Counted from the stretch's first letter, positions 12,302 through 23,905 are shown. The stretch is DNA of 64,000 nt from Diphasiastrum complanatum (GCA_029204225.1 CM055113.1:32990433-33054432), one strand, 5' to 3'. Numbers and translations are program-made. The notes: generated from the sequence alone by a model not told the origin.

Positions 12302-12550
12302 TGTCGCGATATACTTATCTTAATTGTAAGGATATTTAGTATAAAATGTTGTCGTTCCCCAAAGAGACTGCTTAATATTGTGGTTTCAGATGTTTTTAAT
12401 GCATTTAATGTTCTTGGATTAAAAGCTGGTTGTCAACGGACATTTAGAAGTATCGGCAACCAATATCACCGGTTAGGATGTGGTTTCAAACATACAAAAG
12501 CAAAAGATATTGATGCCGACTATTCTCATATCAAACATGTTGCATTGCTA
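12302..12550 (-). repeat. LTR copy of the Gypsy element (right member, 5' LTR)
   Basis: This is the direct-repeat partner of 9536-9776. It ends (minus strand) in CGACA at 12302, beside the primer-binding site. Beyond about 12550 it continues into a different LTR-like block, so its outer limit is uncertain. Confidence 0.7.
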
Positions 12551-12582
12551 ATTAGTGTATCCGATTATCGGCCCTTTTTTAA

Positions 12583-12988
12583 ATTTGAATAATTAGGGGG
12601 GCAGAAATGGACCAATAGGATTTAGAGGTCAGGGTCCTCCTCTCTACTATAAAAAGGGACCAACTCGAGTTCCTACACATGTTCCATTTTTTCATTTTAA
12701 TAAAGCAGATTGGTTTTCTTGTGAAATGGATTGATGTATGTCCTTACTCTCTATCGCTTTTCCTCCATCTCTCATGCTTTATTTGTGTTTTGCTAATTGT
12801 TGGATTTGATTGTTATTGGGATTGCATGTTATTATACTTTCTATGAAGGAGAAAGGGAGAGAGAGAGAAAGAGTAAGCTATCTTGTTGTGAATCTAGTGT
12901 TAATGCTTAGGGTTAATGGATGTTAGAGTTAGATTTGAATCTTCCATTCATGCTGAAATCTGAACTATACTATCGCTCTCATGGGAAC
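12583..12988 (+). repeat. LTR-like fragment, inverted partner of 26183-26462
   Basis: The block shares long near-identical runs, in opposite orientation, with the LTR at 26.2-26.5 kb. These include AATTTGAATAATTAGG, GGGACCAACTCGAGTTCCTA and TTAATGCTTAGGGTTAATGG. A TATA-like ACTATAAAAAGG at about 12648 fits an LTR promoter on this strand. The copy carries roughly 170 bp (about 12680-12850) that its partner lacks. Confidence 0.7.
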
Positions 12989-12999
12989 TAACTTCATCT

Positions 13000-15900
13000 C
13001 TTTGATGCTAGATTGATTAGATCTCGGGTTGAGGTTAGGCAAGGAAAGAAACCCACTACAAAGGGAGTGTTTGACCAGAGCTACAATCACAAGCACATCC
13101 GACAAGATAAGGCTTACCAATTGTTAGAAATAGAAGAACTCAGCAAGTAGAAAGCTTATGAAAGCAGAGAGCAGGAAAACTTGAAGACTCAAACTCTCTC
13201 TATGATCTCCTAAAAAACTCAGTGGTTGTATTGAAGCGTAAGTGGTGTACATATAGGGAACGAGTGCGAAAGTGCGCAACTCTTTAGTAACCAATATGTC
13301 ACTTCTTATTCAATTTAATTAACTAATTCCTTACAAGTGTTCCATTCCTAGGTGACATCCTTGTCACGTGACTTTTCTCCAATGAGAAGCAAGCACGTGG
13401 AAGGTTGCAACATCTGCTTGAGGCGTAATAAATGAATCTTCTAGAATGTTCTGCTCTTAGGGCTAGCCTTCTTATTAAGTTTCATGTCGTTTCATAACTG
13501 CCCTTCGAGACATAGTCCTTCCTTTAGATTTATTTATGTACATGTCTTTATCTTCGATGTATCGTTGAATAACCTTGTCATTGCCGCTTCCATTAGATAT
13601 TTCTTTATATAAAATGGTTATCTTCATGAATTGAGTAGGTTCATTGGGGTTTTGCATCAAAAAGTAACCATTCACAAAAAATATGCATGTAATAGGGTAT
13701 TAAATCTTTCAACAGGCCATATTCACAACTTCTATTTCAAATTTGGATTGCACACCAAAAGCCTTTGCTATAGCCAAAAAATGGGGTCCATTTTATTTTA
13801 GGCTATTTTTCTACGTAATATTATTGCGAGCAATTATTTTCAAGATCTCATTTATAATATATATTTCTATAGGCGCTTCATCTATGTTCGCATATATTTA
13901 GTGACTTTCATGGTGTTCACTAAACAATGGCAAATATCATGATCAAATGTAGTGATTCTCTTCATCTAGAAAAACTTATCTAGTTACTTGTTTTTTGAGA
14001 TCTAAGTTGGAGCCTGATATTGAAGATCTTCCTAGTTCGTTATCTTTTACTGAGTAAATAACATTTTCAAAAATAGAATAATAGTGCTTGGGAGATAAGC
14101 AAAGGAATGTAGGTAGCTTTCAGAACCAGGTGACATGTTGAGGTGAAGCAACAAAAACAATTGACACGTTGAGGTAAATCATCAAAACCCATTTTTGAAG
14201 GTGACCGAGTCATACTTTTGGAGTACTTGATGTTGCTATAGGCGTCATAGCTTTATGAGATTTTGGAGTACTTGATGTTGCTACAATCGACTCCATTGTG
14301 TTTTCATTTGAGATCTTTTGATTTATAAACATGAATGCAAGCATATAATCAGTAAAGAAGACCGTATAGCACTCCTTAGTGAATGAATATATTGTCAAAG
14401 AAGAAATATATAGGAAACATATATAGCATATATCTCTTTATATTGATTACTTGATTTGTTTCAAATTTATGCAAATCGTGCATTTAGTAAATCAAAAGAT
14501 GAGTGAACAATCAAGTTCAAACAAGTCATCTCTTTGTGTCATAAAATTAGTTGTGAATGGTGAATAATAGGAAGAGAGAGCAAGAAAACGACCAATTTGT
14601 GCAATGTAAACATCACCTAAATTTTACCTAAGAAAGAATGATACTTTTAAAAAATAACATTGCTCCTCCAACATCCAATCAATGTAATACCAAGCTTACG
14701 ATTTCTACCAAGCTTGCAAAGATTGTTACCTCTTTAGGCCAAAGATGCTAGTTATGTTGTTGCAAAAATGTTTCCAAATAAGTATTTTTTACATTATTAT
14801 TATAGATGTCAAATTATGACATGTACAATAAGACATGAAAATCCTACATCTCGGCATTTGTCATATGATTTTCAAGGGTCTTCTATCCATCAAAAGATTG
14901 AAGATAGTGCTAGATTTCGACACTAAGTAAATATGTTAGAATATGACATATAACGGATGTCGAATTCAGACGTCCACCATAGTCTAATATTGGCAACAAA
15001 TTTGACAATTCTTAAACAAATGCGACATGCAAGAAAAAAAAATTCCATTTTAGGTCAAAATTTGCATCCATATAGCTACTGTAATATGTGGTGGCGTGCT
15101 AGAATAAGTTGTATTCACTCGTTCCAAAGGTCTTCTATCTATGAATTGTTTGGACTCGGTCCATGAACACATATTGCAAGGGAGTTTTGAAACTAGTTGT
15201 GTGTAACCCAAAGCTCATGAAAAAAGACTCAAGTCCTTTTGCCAATTGGCTAATGTCAAAATAAATTAACTAATTTTGTTAGAATCAATTAATAGCTCAA
15301 AATTGAAAAAGACTTAGCTTCCATAGTCCCCTAAAAGACAATGGAGGCAAGTTCAAGATTAAAAAGTAAAAATCTGGATTGAAAAGTAGAAAATAGGTCA
15401 TGTAAAGAGATGGGAGAATAAAGAAAGATTCTAATAAGAATGATTTCAAGTTGATGATTGAAAAATAAAAAATTCAGCCATGTTCATAAATGGGATAAGA
15501 AAGAAGAAGCTATTTGATGTATCATGTGACCTCACTAAGGTAAGACCTGCCTCCACTATGGTGGTTGCGGCTGCCAGTGAGTGAGGAGAAGGAGAAAGTC
15601 AGTGCTTCTTGTGTTTTGTCACCAACAATGATCACCCAATTGCTCGCTTGCAAGACGTGCTCCTAATTCACGTTGTCACTTGCATGGAAGGAATGTAAAA
15701 ATTTAATCAGAAAAGCGAGATGCTACTTGATGGAGTAGGATCGTCACGATGGCGATAATCATGAGCTGGACGTAGAATTTTTTGTGAGGAATAACAACCC
15801 AATAAGGTGACACAAATAGTCATCAGATAGATATTCGAGGATTTCAGCCGCGAATATATTTTGTAAAAGAAAGAAGTGAAGGAGCAGCTGCTGCCAGCCA

Positions 15901-16060
15901 GATATCATTTGGATTAAAGTTGAGAGTACAAGCACTTCCCTATTTTACTGCAAACACATGGACTTGTCAGCCACTGCAGCAAAAGAGTGCCAGATCAAAT
16001 CTTAAGGTTTTTGCAGTCTGATAAGTGATAACTTGCGTTTATTGATTTGATTAGAAGCAA
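13000..16060. other. No gene recognised
   Basis: Three kilobases of AT-rich intergenic DNA upstream of the LRX-like gene. Small local duplications occur (TTTTGGAGTACTTGATGTTG at about 14214 and 14260), but no coding homology, tRNA or LTR was recognised. Part of the right end must hold the promoter of the gene at 16067; no convincing TATA box was picked out. Confidence 0.45.
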
Positions 16061-16066
16061 ACGATA

Positions 16067-17206
16067 ATGAGAGGAGGGGGCAAGCCATCAGGTTTTCTTG
16101 GGACGTTGCAACTGATCTCTTTATCGTCAATGCTTTTTTGGCCTACAGGAATGAGCACTGCACCACCTCCAAATCCTGCTAAAAATCCGAGTCTTCAAAA
16201 TGCATTCGTGGCACTGCAGGCATGGAAGAAAGTGATTACAAGCGATCCGAAGAACATCACAGGCTCATGGGTTGGCACGGATGTTTGCAGCTATCGAGGT
16301 GTCTTCTGCTCACCTCCTCCTGACGCCAAGTTTGATAGGGTGGTGAGTGGAATTGGGCTTAATCAGGCGCAGCTTGCAGGAGCTTTTCCGATGGAGCTTG
16401 GCCTGCTCATATACATTGCTATCTTTCATGTAAACTCTAATTATTTTCAAGGTACTATTCCTTCTAGCTTTAAATGTCTGAAGCTCCTTTTCGAGCTTGA
16501 TGTGAGCAATAATTTGCTCTCCGGAAGCTTCCCTTCCGCGGTTTTGGAACTGGCGAGCATAAAATACTTGGACATACGATTCAACCACTTTGAAGGATCC
16601 CTCCCTGGTGGTCTTTTCACTATGCCACTTGATGCTATCTTTGTTAATGACAACAATTTTGATGGCGTCATTCCATCGAACCTTGGTGATTCTACTGTGT
16701 CGGTGGCTAATTTCGCAAACAATCGATTTCAGGGTGCTATCCCGTACAGTATTGGAATGATGGCCACAACTTTGAACGAGATACTTTTCATCAACAACAA
16801 GTTTTCTGGTTGCATACCCCACCCCGTGGCTAGCTTAAATCAGCTCACTGTCTTAGATGTGGGCACCAACAGATTATCGGGGTTACTTTCTGATTCTTTA
16901 GGCCAACTAAGAAACCTTTTTATCCTCAATGTGGCGAATAATTTTTTTACTGGAATCATTCCTTCATCCATCTGTAGCCTCCCTAAGCTTACCAACTTTA
17001 CCTGCTCCAATAACTACTTCATCAACGTTAGTCCTAAGTGCCTTAGATTGCCTCCGCAGGAGTCAAACTCAACGACGCTGAAAATTGCATGTCATAAAAT
17101 AAGAAACTTAGCAGCTCTCCGGAAACATAACCATATCACTTGCACTAAGGTGTGTAGAATAAACACACAAAATTTCTCACTTAATAAATGCTATCTAAAC
17201 TACTGA
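16067..17206 (+). CDS. LRX-like leucine-rich-repeat protein without extensin tail
   Basis: A single open frame of 379 codons. The N-terminus has a hydrophobic secretion signal (about residues 8-30, GFLGTLQLISLSSMLFW). The family block follows: PSLQNAFVALQAWKKVITSD, then GSWVGTDVCSYRGVFC. About nine to ten LRRs come next (residues 95-330; for example ELDVSNNLLSGSFP, YLDIRFNHFEGSLP, LDAIFVNDNNFDGVIP), then a C-terminal Cys cluster (CLRLPP, IACHK, CTKVC). This order matches the N-terminal half of plant leucine-rich-repeat extensins. In that family the LRR domain is secreted to the wall and binds RALF peptides. The Ser-Pro4 extensin region is absent, so the closest subgroup is the short LRX relatives. 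The ATG at 16067 gives the signal peptide. No lesions are seen. The tail after about residue 335 diverges from the family and may be a replaced end. Confidence 0.85.
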   Translation: MRGGGKPSGFLGTLQLISLSSMLFWPTGMSTAPPPNPAKNPSLQNAFVALQAWKKVITSDPKNITGSWVGTDVCSYRGVFCSPPPDAKFDRVVSGIGLNQAQLAGAFPMELGLLIYIAIFHVNSNYFQGTIPSSFKCLKLLFELDVSNNLLSGSFPSAVLELASIKYLDIRFNHFEGSLPGGLFTMPLDAIFVNDNNFDGVIPSNLGDSTVSVANFANNRFQGAIPYSIGMMATTLNEILFINNKFSGCIPHPVASLNQLTVLDVGTNRLSGLLSDSLGQLRNLFILNVANNFFTGIIPSSICSLPKLTNFTCSNNYFINVSPKCLRLPPQESNSTTLKIACHKIRNLAALRKHNHITCTKVCRINTQNFSLNKCYLNY

Positions 17207-18016
17207 TTCTGATTTCTGCTAGATTTGCCATCAAAATATAGCATTCTGCCCTGTCATATAGATAAGGGAGACAACAAGACATTAGTTAATCGATCCAACA
17301 CAAAAGACTGATCTCCGTAAACATGTACACAGGATCAAAATGACAACAGATAAATAAAGTGGCGATTTCTGCTTCGATTGAACATCAGAATTTGTACTAC
17401 AAGTATGACTTGTACAAAAAGGATTCACACTGTCTACTGAAAAGAAGTGTCTCTAGATATACTAACCCTGAAGTTCTAACATCGTATTAAATCAGGAGCA
17501 ATCGTATTATAAAATCAGTCTCCTAATTATAGTTTAAACTGTTCTAATAATTTAATCTTGTATTCTTTTGATTCAGAATGGTGATCATTCCTCACGCTTG
17601 GCATTCACGTACATAGTGGCAGATTCGTTCCTCTGAATCGAGACTTAGTTCTGTCTTAATGATGTCGAAGACGGGGTGAACGGTCGAATATCTGAATGGC
17701 CAGTGTAAGTTGTGGGCTCCTCAATAAGCCCACAAAATTCTTCTACACAAAAAGCATGAAGCTCTGCATTTTCAATGACCTTCCAACTTAGCTTTCTGGT
17801 TCTGACAGATGGTTGTCTTAACTCCTCTTTGTTGTGTAAGCTCTGCAACTGGTTGTATTTCATTGTCAATTGCCTCAGGTTCAATGTTTACAGTTGGTAG
17901 GTCTGCAGCATCATAATCCCCCACTTGAACTTGAGTTCTTAATTCATAACGTTTCAAGCATATCAAATGCTTCAATGAAACTTTGGTCATCAAAGCTTGC
18001 ATTCCTGCTAATGAGT
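17207..18016. other. 3' flank of the LRX-like gene; nothing firmly recognised
   Basis: AT-rich DNA. Minus-strand ORFs at 17645-18002 contain an acidic stretch (VGDYDAADLPTVNIEPEAID) that would fit the connector between integrase and RT of a Copia element, but no diagnostic motif is present. Confidence 0.35.
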
Positions 18017-18275
18017 ATACACAGGATTCCTCAGAGGCTGTCTATGTCTTCACGCTCAAAAACAACTGTTCTAATCAGTCAATTAATCAGCTGTTAAGCG
18101 ATCTTGTAAATGTAAAGCTAGAATAATGCAAGATCTTCTAGTTGCTATAAATGTAGATGAGCGATTGAAGATAATATAGATCTGGAAATCAGAGATTAGC
18201 ATCAGAGAATGATCTGACAGAGATTAAACGACCAGAACGGGTCTTTCAGTAGCTTACTCCTCAGAGTTAGTGATC

Positions 18276-18277
<2 letters not shown>
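18017..18277 (+). repeat. Left arm of a 261-bp inverted repeat (Copia LTR foldback)
   Basis: This is the reverse-complement partner of 18593-18853. Both arms are 261 bp long and roughly 90% identical by eye. They share runs such as CAGCTGTTAAGCGATCTTGTAAAT, here described only by position (18092-18115), and the ends ATACACAGGATTCCTCA and GTTAGTGATCAT. The arms enclose a (GA)n tract and LTR sequence. Confidence 0.85.

Positions 18278-18349
<72 letters not shown>
18277..18349 (+). repeat. (GA)n microsatellite
   Basis: About 36 GA units at the apex side of the 18-kb foldback, directly beside LTR sequence. The other LTR copy of this Copia element has a similar tract at 23570-23667, so the tract probably belongs to the LTR end. 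Confidence 0.95.
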
Positions 18350-18354
<5 letters not shown>

Positions 18355-18592
18355 TATTCAGAACGTTAGCAATTGCTTTCGGAATTTGTAAGTAGGATCA
18401 CACGATTTATTAGTGCAATTGTATTGTGGTCTGATCGTTGTTACTACAACTTTATTATACAGATTCACTATTGTTCTACATCTTTTGCATTCTTGTTGAA
18501 TGAAATTAACTCTCACTCCTCTTACGCAATTATCAATATAAAGAGAAATATATGGCCGTCTCTGACGCCTAAATTATTTCTACATTCTCTTC

Positions 18593-18853
18593 ATGATCAC
18601 TAACTCCAAGGACTCAGCTACTGAAAGACCCGTTTTGGTCGTTTAATCTCTGTCAGATCATCCTCTGATGCTAATCTTCAATTTTCAGATCTATATTATC
18701 TTCAATCGCTCATTTAAATTAATAGCAACTAGAAGATCTTGCATTATTCTAGCTTTATATTTACAAGATCGCTTAACAGCTGATTAACTGACTAATTTGA
18801 ACAATTGCTATTGAGCGTGAAGATGTAGACAGCCTGTGAGGAATCCTGTGTAT
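18593..18853 (-). repeat. Right arm of the 261-bp inverted repeat
   Basis: This arm is the reverse complement of 18017-18277 and forms part of the 3' LTR. The left arm is therefore an inverted extra piece of the same LTR, placed outside the element. Confidence 0.85.
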
Positions 18854-18859
18854 TTCTGC

Positions 18860-19130
18860 AAAGTGTCGGGTTTTTCGCCCGTGTAAAACTGTAGTGTCGG
18901 GTTCTTCGCCTATGTAGAATCCCGTGTAAAACTACAGTGTCTTCGCCCGTGTAAAACTGTAGTGTCAGGTTCTTCGCCTGTGTAGAAACCCATGTAAAAC
19001 TGTAGTGTCGGGTTTTTTGCTTTTTGTCACCTATCAGAAACTGCATGTAAAAATGCAGTGTCGCATTTTTTGCCTTTTGTCGCCTATCAAAAACTGCATA
19101 TAAAAATGCAGTGTCACATTTTTTTTTTTG
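18860..19130 (-). repeat. Degenerate tandem repeat in Copia LTR (GTGTAAAACTGTAGTGTCGG type)
   Basis: Six to eight imperfect units built on TGTAAAACTGTAGTGTCGGG followed by a TTTTTCGCC segment. Length and sequence drift from left to right; the later units read TGTAAAAATGCAGTGTCGCA. The repeat lies in the U3-like half of the LTR, where retroelements often carry duplicated enhancers. Confidence 0.75.
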
Positions 19131-19389
19131 CATTTCTGGAAGTGTTTGAAATGGCCTAAAAACTGAGTAACACAAGTGTTGCAAAAATAAAGGCAACAGT
19201 GTCGGGTTTTTTCCTGTCTGAAATTGTGAAGAAAAATGCAAACTGTAGCGACAATTAGACCAAAAATGCAGACTGTTGAGAAACAGTTCATTTTTTGCAG
19301 GTTTCATTTGAGAGAGTAAAATTGAGAAAAGGAAGGAGGGCAGTTAGGAAGAGTAGGAGTAAGATTAAACTCCAACACTCCCCCTTAAG

Positions 19390-20768
19390 CTTACTGCTAT
19401 GAATCTGAACTGCAATTGAGATTTATCATATCTATCAAGGTAGAAAGTTTATCTCTAGACAATGGCTTTGTCAAAATATCAGCCAACATACTGTCTATAT
19501 GATAGTAACTTAGTACAACATCTTTATTTTGAACTTTCTCTCTAAGAAAATGGGACTAAACTTCTATGTGTTTAGTTCTAGCATGAGTACATGGGTTCAG
19601 AGATAGAGCTATGCACCTCTGATTGTCGCACTGGAGTATTGTTGGACCGATCTATGAAAATTGCAGATCCTACAGTAGCCTTCTTAGCCAAACTATCTCC
19701 TTCAGTGTTGATGTAGCTGCAACACATTCGGATTCTGTGGAGGACAATGAAATGCATTTATGCTTTCTGTTGTTCCAGGAAATGGGTCCTCCTGCAAGGA
19801 AACAGATATAACTTGATGTGGATTTTCTGGTATCCACGTCTCCTACCCAATCTGAATCTGAATATGTGGTCAGTGTGAGTGCAGCTTATGCATTACAATT
19901 GTAGCTCAAAGCATAGTGCTTTGAAGCTTGAATGTACCTCAGAACTCTTTGCAGAGCTTTCCAGTGCTATAAGCCTGGATTGGACAGGTATTTAGGCAGT
20001 GTGCTTACTGCATATGCAAGATCAGGTTGTGTGCAGATCGTAGAATATATTATAGATCCTATGACCGGACTGATAAGGATACCTGCACATTTCTTGCTGA
20101 TCTGCTTGAGTTATGGGGCACATGTCTTTGGACAACTTAGATTCTGGATCAATAGGTGTGTCTATGGTATTGCAGTCCTCCATGCCATATCTGCAAAGTA
20201 CGTTGATAAGATAGGACTCTTGGCTTATAGTAATCCTTCTGCCTACGCGATCTCTGTGAATCTTCATACCGAGTAGGTAATGGACTGGGCCTAAATCAAT
20301 CATCTCAAATTCTGATGAAAGCATAGATTTGGTTTCCTGCAGTAACTGATTTGAATTGCCGATAATTAAGGAACCATCAACGTATAATGCTATTATAACA
20401 TAGCTTGACCCTTTTTGTCTGAGATATACATTAGAGTCTGCGAAGTAAGAAGTGAAGTTATGCTGCAACAAGAAGTGATTTATTCAATCATACCAGGCCT
20501 TGGGAGCTTGCTTAAGACCATATAATGCCTTATGCAATTTACATACCAAATGCTCTTTGCCTTGAAAGATGTAACATTCTGGTTGATAAATGAATATGTC
20601 TTCTTGTATGTATCCATGAAGGAATGTTGTCTGGACGTCCATCTGGTGAATGTCCAGATCCTCTGCAACAGCTATAGCCAGCAAGGTGCGAATAGATTGA
20701 TGCTTTACCACTAGACTGAAGGTGTCAGTGTAATCTATTCCATGAACTTTCTCAAATCCTTTAACCAC
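19390..20768 (-). pseudogene. Copia reverse transcriptase and RNase H, broken
   Basis: Minus-strand RT pieces: GFEKVHGIDYTDTFSLVVKH and IHQMDVQTTFLHGYIQEDI to LYGLKQAPKAWYD (20768-20484). These continue as SNVYLRQKGSSYVIIALYVD, where the catalytic YVDD is YVDG, then SSEFEMIDLGPVHYLLGMKI and DTPIDPESKLSKD (20471-20022). RNase H decays through 20.0-19.4 kb, but its end is clear: KHIEV, a TAG, SHFLREKV, then DSMLADILTKPLSRDKL just before the polypurine tract. RT and RNase H copy element RNA into DNA. The active-site change and the stops make this copy dead. Confidence 0.9.
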
Positions 20769-21220
20769 TAAATGAGCTTTTCATTTGGATATTGATCCAT
20801 CTGGCTTAAGCTTTAGCTTGAAGATCCATTTAGAGTCAATAGGCTTTATACTTGAAGGAGGATTAACAAGATTCCAGGTCTTGTTCTTCATCAAGGAATG
20901 GCACTGGGAGCTTTCCATTTGTCTGCATTGGGCATTGATAGTGCTTCTGCAACAGTGGCAGGTTCATCATGACTGATGAACGCCTGAGGGACAAAACAAT
21001 CAGGTTGTTGTCGTTGTCTTGTAGACCTTCAGTGCTTGAGTGGATGTTTCTCTTGAGTAAATGACTGGGATAGCTTCAGCTCGTGGTTGAACAGACATGG
21101 GTCTAGGCCCATCGATGGTAAATGGAGCTGTTGGGACAAACTCCTGTGTTTGGACATTTGTAGGTTGATGTCTATGATGGAAAATGAAGTTGTTGTGTCA
21201 AACTCCTGCATTGGCTGCTT

Positions 21221-21740
21221 CTACTTGAAAATATGGAATTTGTCTTCAAGAAAGACAAAATCACGGCTGACTGAGATCTGACCTGTATCAATATCATAGA
21301 TACGATATGCCTTGTGTGACATTGGATAGCCGATAAAAATATACTTACACCTTACTAGGTCTAACTTCTTTATCAGATTAGATAGTATTTGAGCATAGCA
21401 GAGACATCCAAATATGCGTAAGTGTTTCAAACTTGGTTTGTAGCCGTAGTAGGCTTCAAACGGTGTCTTAGAGTCGACTACCTTAGTGTTGAAATAATTT
21501 TGCAAATAGCAGGCTGTAGAAATTGCTTTAGCCCAAAAGTTCTGGGGTAATTGAGCGTTAACAGTCATGGATCATGCAGCTTCCAATGGTGTTCGGTTCA
21601 TTCGCTCAGCTATGCCATTCTACTGTGGAGTGCAGATTGTTGTGAACTGATGGTGCATGCCACATGATGTTAGGTAGTCTGCCATTTCATTTGATAAATA
21701 CTCTCCCCCTGAATCAGACCACAGGGCACTTCGCTCTCCT
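21221..21740 (-). pseudogene. Copia integrase, C-terminal half
   Basis: Minus-strand integrase sequence resumes at ALWSDSGGEYLSNEM, then CTPQ, TAG, NGIAERMNRT, including the catalytic Glu region (AER). It continues into LPQNFWAKAISTACYLQNYF, the FGCLCYAQ block and RDFVFLEDKFHIFK. Two in-frame stops (TAG in the catalytic block, TGA after PLEAA) are seen. The N-terminal part of the core is missing and replaced by the foreign plus-strand fragment next to it. Confidence 0.88.
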
Positions 21741-21743
21741 AGC

Positions 21744-22217
21744 TTGTCCTCTTGGGGCAGCAGAGCGGACGCCCAGGAAGTGACCTTTGGATGCACATGC
21801 TATGTCAACATTACTCTTGATGATAGGACCAAAGAGGATCCATCTTCAAGAACAGGTATTTTTGTTGGATATAGTGAGGTGAGTAAAGCCTACAAGGTTT
21901 ACATTCCTTCTACTAACAAAGTGATTGTTGGTAGAGATGTCATTTTTAGTGAGGGAAACATTCCAAAGGTGTCTTCAAGCATGATTGATGGTAAAGTAGA
22001 TGGTTCTAACATTCTTGATGTTGATGAGAAGGATCCTACTCTGGATGGTGGTGATGATGAACCTTCATCAAGTCAAAAGCCAAGGAGAACATCAAGAGAA
22101 AGACAAGTACCTTCAAGGCTCACATATGATCAAAAGGGTAAACAAGTAGTTTCTGGAAATTATGTTGCTTTCCTAACCTCTTCGGATGAGCCTAGTTCTA
22201 GGTTGTTTCCCTAGTAG
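21744..22217 (+). pseudogene. Foreign Copia fragment (integrase end and connector) in opposite orientation
   Basis: An open plus-strand stretch of 156 codons with FGCTCYVNI, GIFVGYSEVSKAYKVYIP and VIVGRDVIFSEGN, then an acidic Ser-rich connector and RERQVPSRLTYDQKGK. This is the integrase C-terminus and spacer of a different Copia family. It sits inside the minus-strand Copia integrase and replaces roughly its missing central portion. No LTR or primer site accompanies it. Confidence 0.85.
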
Positions 22218-23560
22218 ACAACTTTCACAGACTGTCTAATTAGCTGTAGAAACAGCATTGATATTCGTATCCTTGACCAATTTGTTATGATGCATGTACA
22301 AGATTGAACGCATGTTTAAATGACCTAGTCTTTGATGTCAAACATGAGCATTTGTACTACTCACAAAAAGTGCATAATCGTGACTCAGAATATACAATTT
22401 TCCTTCTCTATGTGCAGAGAGGATTTCATTGGAGTTCTCATCAAGAATAATACATCGACTAGCAGTAAACAAAGCTCTACAGTCTTGATCAGTGATCTTG
22501 CTAATAGATAATAAATTCTTTGTTAATTTGGGTACGTAAAGTACACCATTTAGCTATCTAGTAATGTCGTCAGGGAACTGCAGTCGAATGGAACCTTGTC
22601 CTTCAACCTTGTGTGAACTTGAGTCGCCGAAGAAAATCTATTGTTGCTATGAGAGTAGAAAATAGGTTCTTACATGGCGTCATGTGCTATGAAGCACATG
22701 AATCAAGATACCATTAATAGGCATCTCTACTAGGTTGATCTTGTACCATCAATGCCTTGTCCTCTTCTTGTGGATTTCCTACAGTGTCAGAGCCTCCCTC
22801 TTGGTGTTGCTGCATCTTCTTTCTCGTTTCATTGTGCTTGAAAATGCGACAATCCTTTATGTCATGATTGGATCTTTTAAAATACCTGCAAAAGAGTTTG
22901 GTCTTGGATGATTGTTGACTGTGCGTTGTTGTTGTGTTGAGACTGGTTGCCCCACCTTTGTCTTCTTGTCCTTGAAGTTCTTCTTCTTCTTGGACTACTG
23001 CTTATTAGAGTACAATGCCATTGACTTGGTACTCATTGTGGATAAGCTTTTTCTCTCGACTTCTTCCTGCAATAGACTTGCTGCTAACTTCTGGAGAGAC
23101 AGCGCAGGAGTATTGCTCAGAAACAATACTAGATTGTCGTAGGAGGATGGAAGACTGGCAAGAAGAGACATAGTTGAGCCTTCTTCTGAAATAGGAGAAC
23201 CTATGGCAGCAAGTTGATTCAGCAATTATTTGAATTCGTTTAGATGATCGCTGACTGAGGTTGTGCCTTCTCTCATCTTGAGTGTAAGTACCTTCTTCCT
23301 CAGAAAGAGACGAGTCAATACTTTTGAAGTCTCATAGATACTTGTTAGGATATCCCACGCTTCTTTGGAGGTGGTGCTTTTTGATACGTGAGCGATCTGA
23401 GTGTCTTTCAGATTCAAGGATACAATGGCAAGTGCTTTGCCATCCTTTGCTTCCCATGCTAGAAGCAGTTCTGATTCTGTCGGTCTAGCTATAGACCCGG
23501 TTACGTATCCCCATAGCTCCTTTCTCGATTAAGATCATCCTCATCTTGAACTTTCACATG
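22218..23560 (-). pseudogene. Copia gag, protease and GAG-pre-integrase, broken
   Basis: From 23560 leftward: KFKMRMILIEKG (with the preceding Trp codon as TGA), AWEAKDGKALAIVSLNLKDT, and the UBN2-type gag block (SKEAWDILTSIYE, MREGTTSVSDHLNEFK, then a TAA, LLNQLAAIG). A zinc knuckle has Cys2 changed (CRYFKRSNHDIKDC). The protease shows YLDSCAS for YLDSGAS, and a GAG-pre-integrase ends with HQRLGHLNMRSILY. The order is standard Ty1/Copia, and stops and frame changes are frequent. It is continuous with the integrase and RT blocks to the left apart from the inserted foreign fragment. Confidence 0.88.
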
Positions 23561-23565
23561 TGGAA

Positions 23566-23905
<340 letters not shown>

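Larger units (their letters stand above)
18350..19377 (-). repeat. 3' LTR of a minus-strand Copia element
   Basis: On the minus strand the LTR opens TGTTGGAG at 19377, right after a polypurine tract AAGGGGGAG (19385-19378). Its far end (18350-18592) matches 23668-23905 in the same orientation, for example TAGTAACAACGATCAGACCA against a one-base variant. Degenerate tandem repeats at 18860-19130 occupy its U3-like part. Confidence 0.8.

Noticed and set aside
16310-16822. 170-codon antisense ORF
   Set aside because: It is opposite the LRX-like gene, whose sense frame carries clear family motifs; the antisense frame has none.
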